6,472 bases of DNA, taken from JANOYJ01 sp031373225. GTDB lineage: Bacteria > Pseudomonadota > Alphaproteobacteria > Rhizobiales > Rhizobiaceae. The notes beneath the pieces were generated by a model. That model was given only the letters and a program-made list of their open reading frames with translations, ran no database searches and was not told where the DNA came from. This document shows, piece after piece, positions 5,005 through 6,472 of the stretch (the stretch's first letter is position 1; each line of letters starts with the position of its first letter). The translations under genes and the position numbers were made by a program. The stretch lies in contig JANMMM010000114.1 in NCBI GenBank assembly GCA_031373225.1, positions 1-6,472 of the forward strand, written 5' to 3'.

Positions 5005-6472
5005 TCACGCGCGCGCGGGCGCTTTCAGCTGCTCGCCAAGCGCTGCAAAAACTGTGCGGACAATGCCGGCCGCATCAAGTCCGGCATTGGCATACATTTT
5101 CGCAGGCGAGGCTTGGTTGACATAAGCATCTGGCAAAACCAATGGGCGCACTTTGAGGCCCCGGTCGAGATGGCCGTTCATGGCAAGATATTGCAGGACA
5201 TGGCTGCTAAAGCCGCCGACCGCGCCCTCTTCCACTGTGATTAGGATTTCATGGTTTTCCGCGAGACGCTTGATAAGACTTGCATCGAGCGGCTTGGCGA
5301 AGCGCGCGTCTGCGACCGTGGTGGAGAGGCCGGACGCATCCAGCTCAGTTGCGGCGGCGATGCATTCCTGCAGCCGCGTGCCGAAGGACAGGAGCGCCAC
5401 GCGCGTCCCCTCTTTGACAATGCGCCCCTTGCCGATTTCGAGGAACGAGCCGCGCTCAGGCATGTCGACGCCGACGCCGTCGCTTCTGGGATAGCGGAAA
5501 GATATCGGGCCTTCATCATACTCCGCCGCCGTGCGCACCATATGGCGCAACTCGGCTTCGTCGCTCGCCGCCATGACGACGAAGCCGGGGAGCGTCGCCA
5601 AATATGCTGTGTCGAACGAACCGGCATGGGTCGGCCCGTCCGCGCCGACGAGACCAGCCCGGTCAATTGGGAAGCGCACCGGCAGTCCTTGGATGGCCAC
5701 GTCGTGCACGACCTGATCGTAAGCGCGCTGCAGGAAGGTCGAGTAGATCGCCACGAAAGGCTTGTAGCCCTCCGTCGCCATGCCCGCCGCAAACGTCACC
5801 GCATGCTGCTCGGCGATGCCCACATCGAACACCCGGTCCGGGAAAGCCTTGCCGAAAATGTCAAGCCCCGTTCCGGACGGCATGGCGGCGGTGATGCCGA
5901 CGATCTTGTCGTCGTGCCGGGCTTCGATGACGAGACTTGAGCCAAAGACGCTGGTGAAACTCGGCGCGTTGGCAGGGGCTTTGGCCTGCGCGCCGGTGAT
6001 GACGTCGAATTTGTTGACGCCGTGATATTTGTCGGCGGCTGCCTCGGCGGGCGGATAGCCTTTGCCCTTCTGGGTGATGACATGGATCAGCACCGGACCG
6101 TCGCAATTGTCCCGGACGTTTTTCAGAACAGGGATCAGATGCTCCAGATTGTGCCCGTCAATCGGGCCGATATGGTAGAAGCCCAGCTCTTCAAACATGG
6201 TGCCGCCAGTCACATAGCCGCGCGCGTGTTCAACGGCGCGGGTGATGGCGCGGTCGGCCCTCTTGCCGAGATAGGCAGTCATTTTCTTGCCGATCTCGCG
6301 CATGCCCATGTAGGCACGGCCAGAGGCCATGCGGGCGAGATAGGCGCTCATCGCGCCGGTCGGCGGGGCAATCGACATGTCATTGTCGTTCAGGATGACG
6401 ATCAGCCGCGCGTCGAGCGCCCCGGCATTGTTCAGCGCCTCAAACGCCATGCCGGCCGACATTGCCCCGTCG
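5005..6472 (-). CDS. dxs: 1-deoxy-D-xylulose-5-phosphate synthase, N-terminus outside window
   Basis: DXS condenses pyruvate with glyceraldehyde 3-phosphate, using thiamine diphosphate and Mg2+, in the first step of the MEP isoprenoid pathway. It also feeds thiamine and pyridoxal synthesis. About 488 codons are present. They begin within the thiamine diphosphate motif (DGAMSAGMAFEAL, completed by NDNDMSI), so roughly the first 150 residues lie beyond the right edge. Counting from the first full codon (6471), the catalytic glutamate is E221 in GIAEQHAVTFAAG. STFLQRAYDQVVHDVAIQ and DRAGLVGADGPTHAGSFD contain the substrate-binding Arg and His regions, and FRYPRSDG follows. The C-terminal transketolase domain covers about residues 350-475 and ends with GLDAAGI, typical of DXS. 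The inferred full length of about 640 residues fits alphaproteobacterial DXS. The ATG at 6462 is internal and not the start. After the stop, 115 bases separate it from the next co-directional gene. The 70 bases up to 4936 show no clear terminator, so read-through is possible. Confidence 0.97.
   Translation of the reverse strand, partial: DGAMSAGMAFEALNNAGALDARLIVILNDNDMSIAPPTGAMSAYLARMASGRAYMGMREIGKKMTAYLGKRADRAITRAVEHARGYVTGGTMFEELGFYHIGPIDGHNLEHLIPVLKNVRDNCDGPVLIHVITQKGKGYPPAEAAADKYHGVNKFDVITGAQAKAPANAPSFTSVFGSSLVIEARHDDKIVGITAAMPSGTGLDIFGKAFPDRVFDVGIAEQHAVTFAAGMATEGYKPFVAIYSTFLQRAYDQVVHDVAIQGLPVRFPIDRAGLVGADGPTHAGSFDTAYLATLPGFVVMAASDEAELRHMVRTAAEYDEGPISFRYPRSDGVGVDMPERGSFLEIGKGRIVKEGTRVALLSFGTRLQECIAAATELDASGLSTTVADARFAKPLDASLIKRLAENHEILITVEEGAVGGFSSHVLQYLAMNGHLDRGLKVRPLVLPDAYVNQASPAKMYANAGLDAAGIVRTVFAALGEQLKAPARA

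Overview
The window looks like a piece of an alphaproteobacterial chromosome, probably Hyphomicrobiales (Rhizobiales). This is inferred from the GC-rich coding style, the dxs/tlyA/RumA-type methyltransferase gene order, and an intergenic palindrome of the CCTCTCCCCGCCGGGGAGAGG type that is common in that group. No marker gene fixes the genus.

Left part, plus strand: an imperfect inverted repeat (14-130) lies upstream of a complete tldD gene (219-1631), which encodes a zinc metalloprotease subunit. Six bases after the tldD stop comes an Mrr-type restriction endonuclease gene (1638-2528). Its base composition is clearly more AT-rich than that of its neighbours, so it looks like a horizontally acquired defence gene placed between housekeeping genes.

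Right part, minus strand: a compact, co-directional cluster reads from right to left. It comprises dxs (1-deoxy-D-xylulose-5-phosphate synthase, 5' end outside the window), a small predicted exported protein of unknown function, tlyA (rRNA 2'-O-methyltransferase with an S4 domain), and an iron-sulfur RumA/TrmA-type rRNA uracil-5 methyltransferase. The last two overlap at stop and start and are probably translationally coupled. The methyltransferase gene ends tail to tail with the mrr gene, only 18 bases apart, with no convincing terminator between them.

The most unusual signal is structural. Both the small exported-protein gene and tlyA have a perfect or near-perfect hairpin whose 3' arm contains the Shine-Dalgarno sequence and ends exactly one base before the ATG. 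This shared geometry in two consecutive genes suggests translation control by ribosome-site occlusion. That is inference from sequence only. Otherwise the window is mostly ordinary chromosome; I found no CRISPR array, tRNA, rRNA, insertion sequence or multi-gene novel system.
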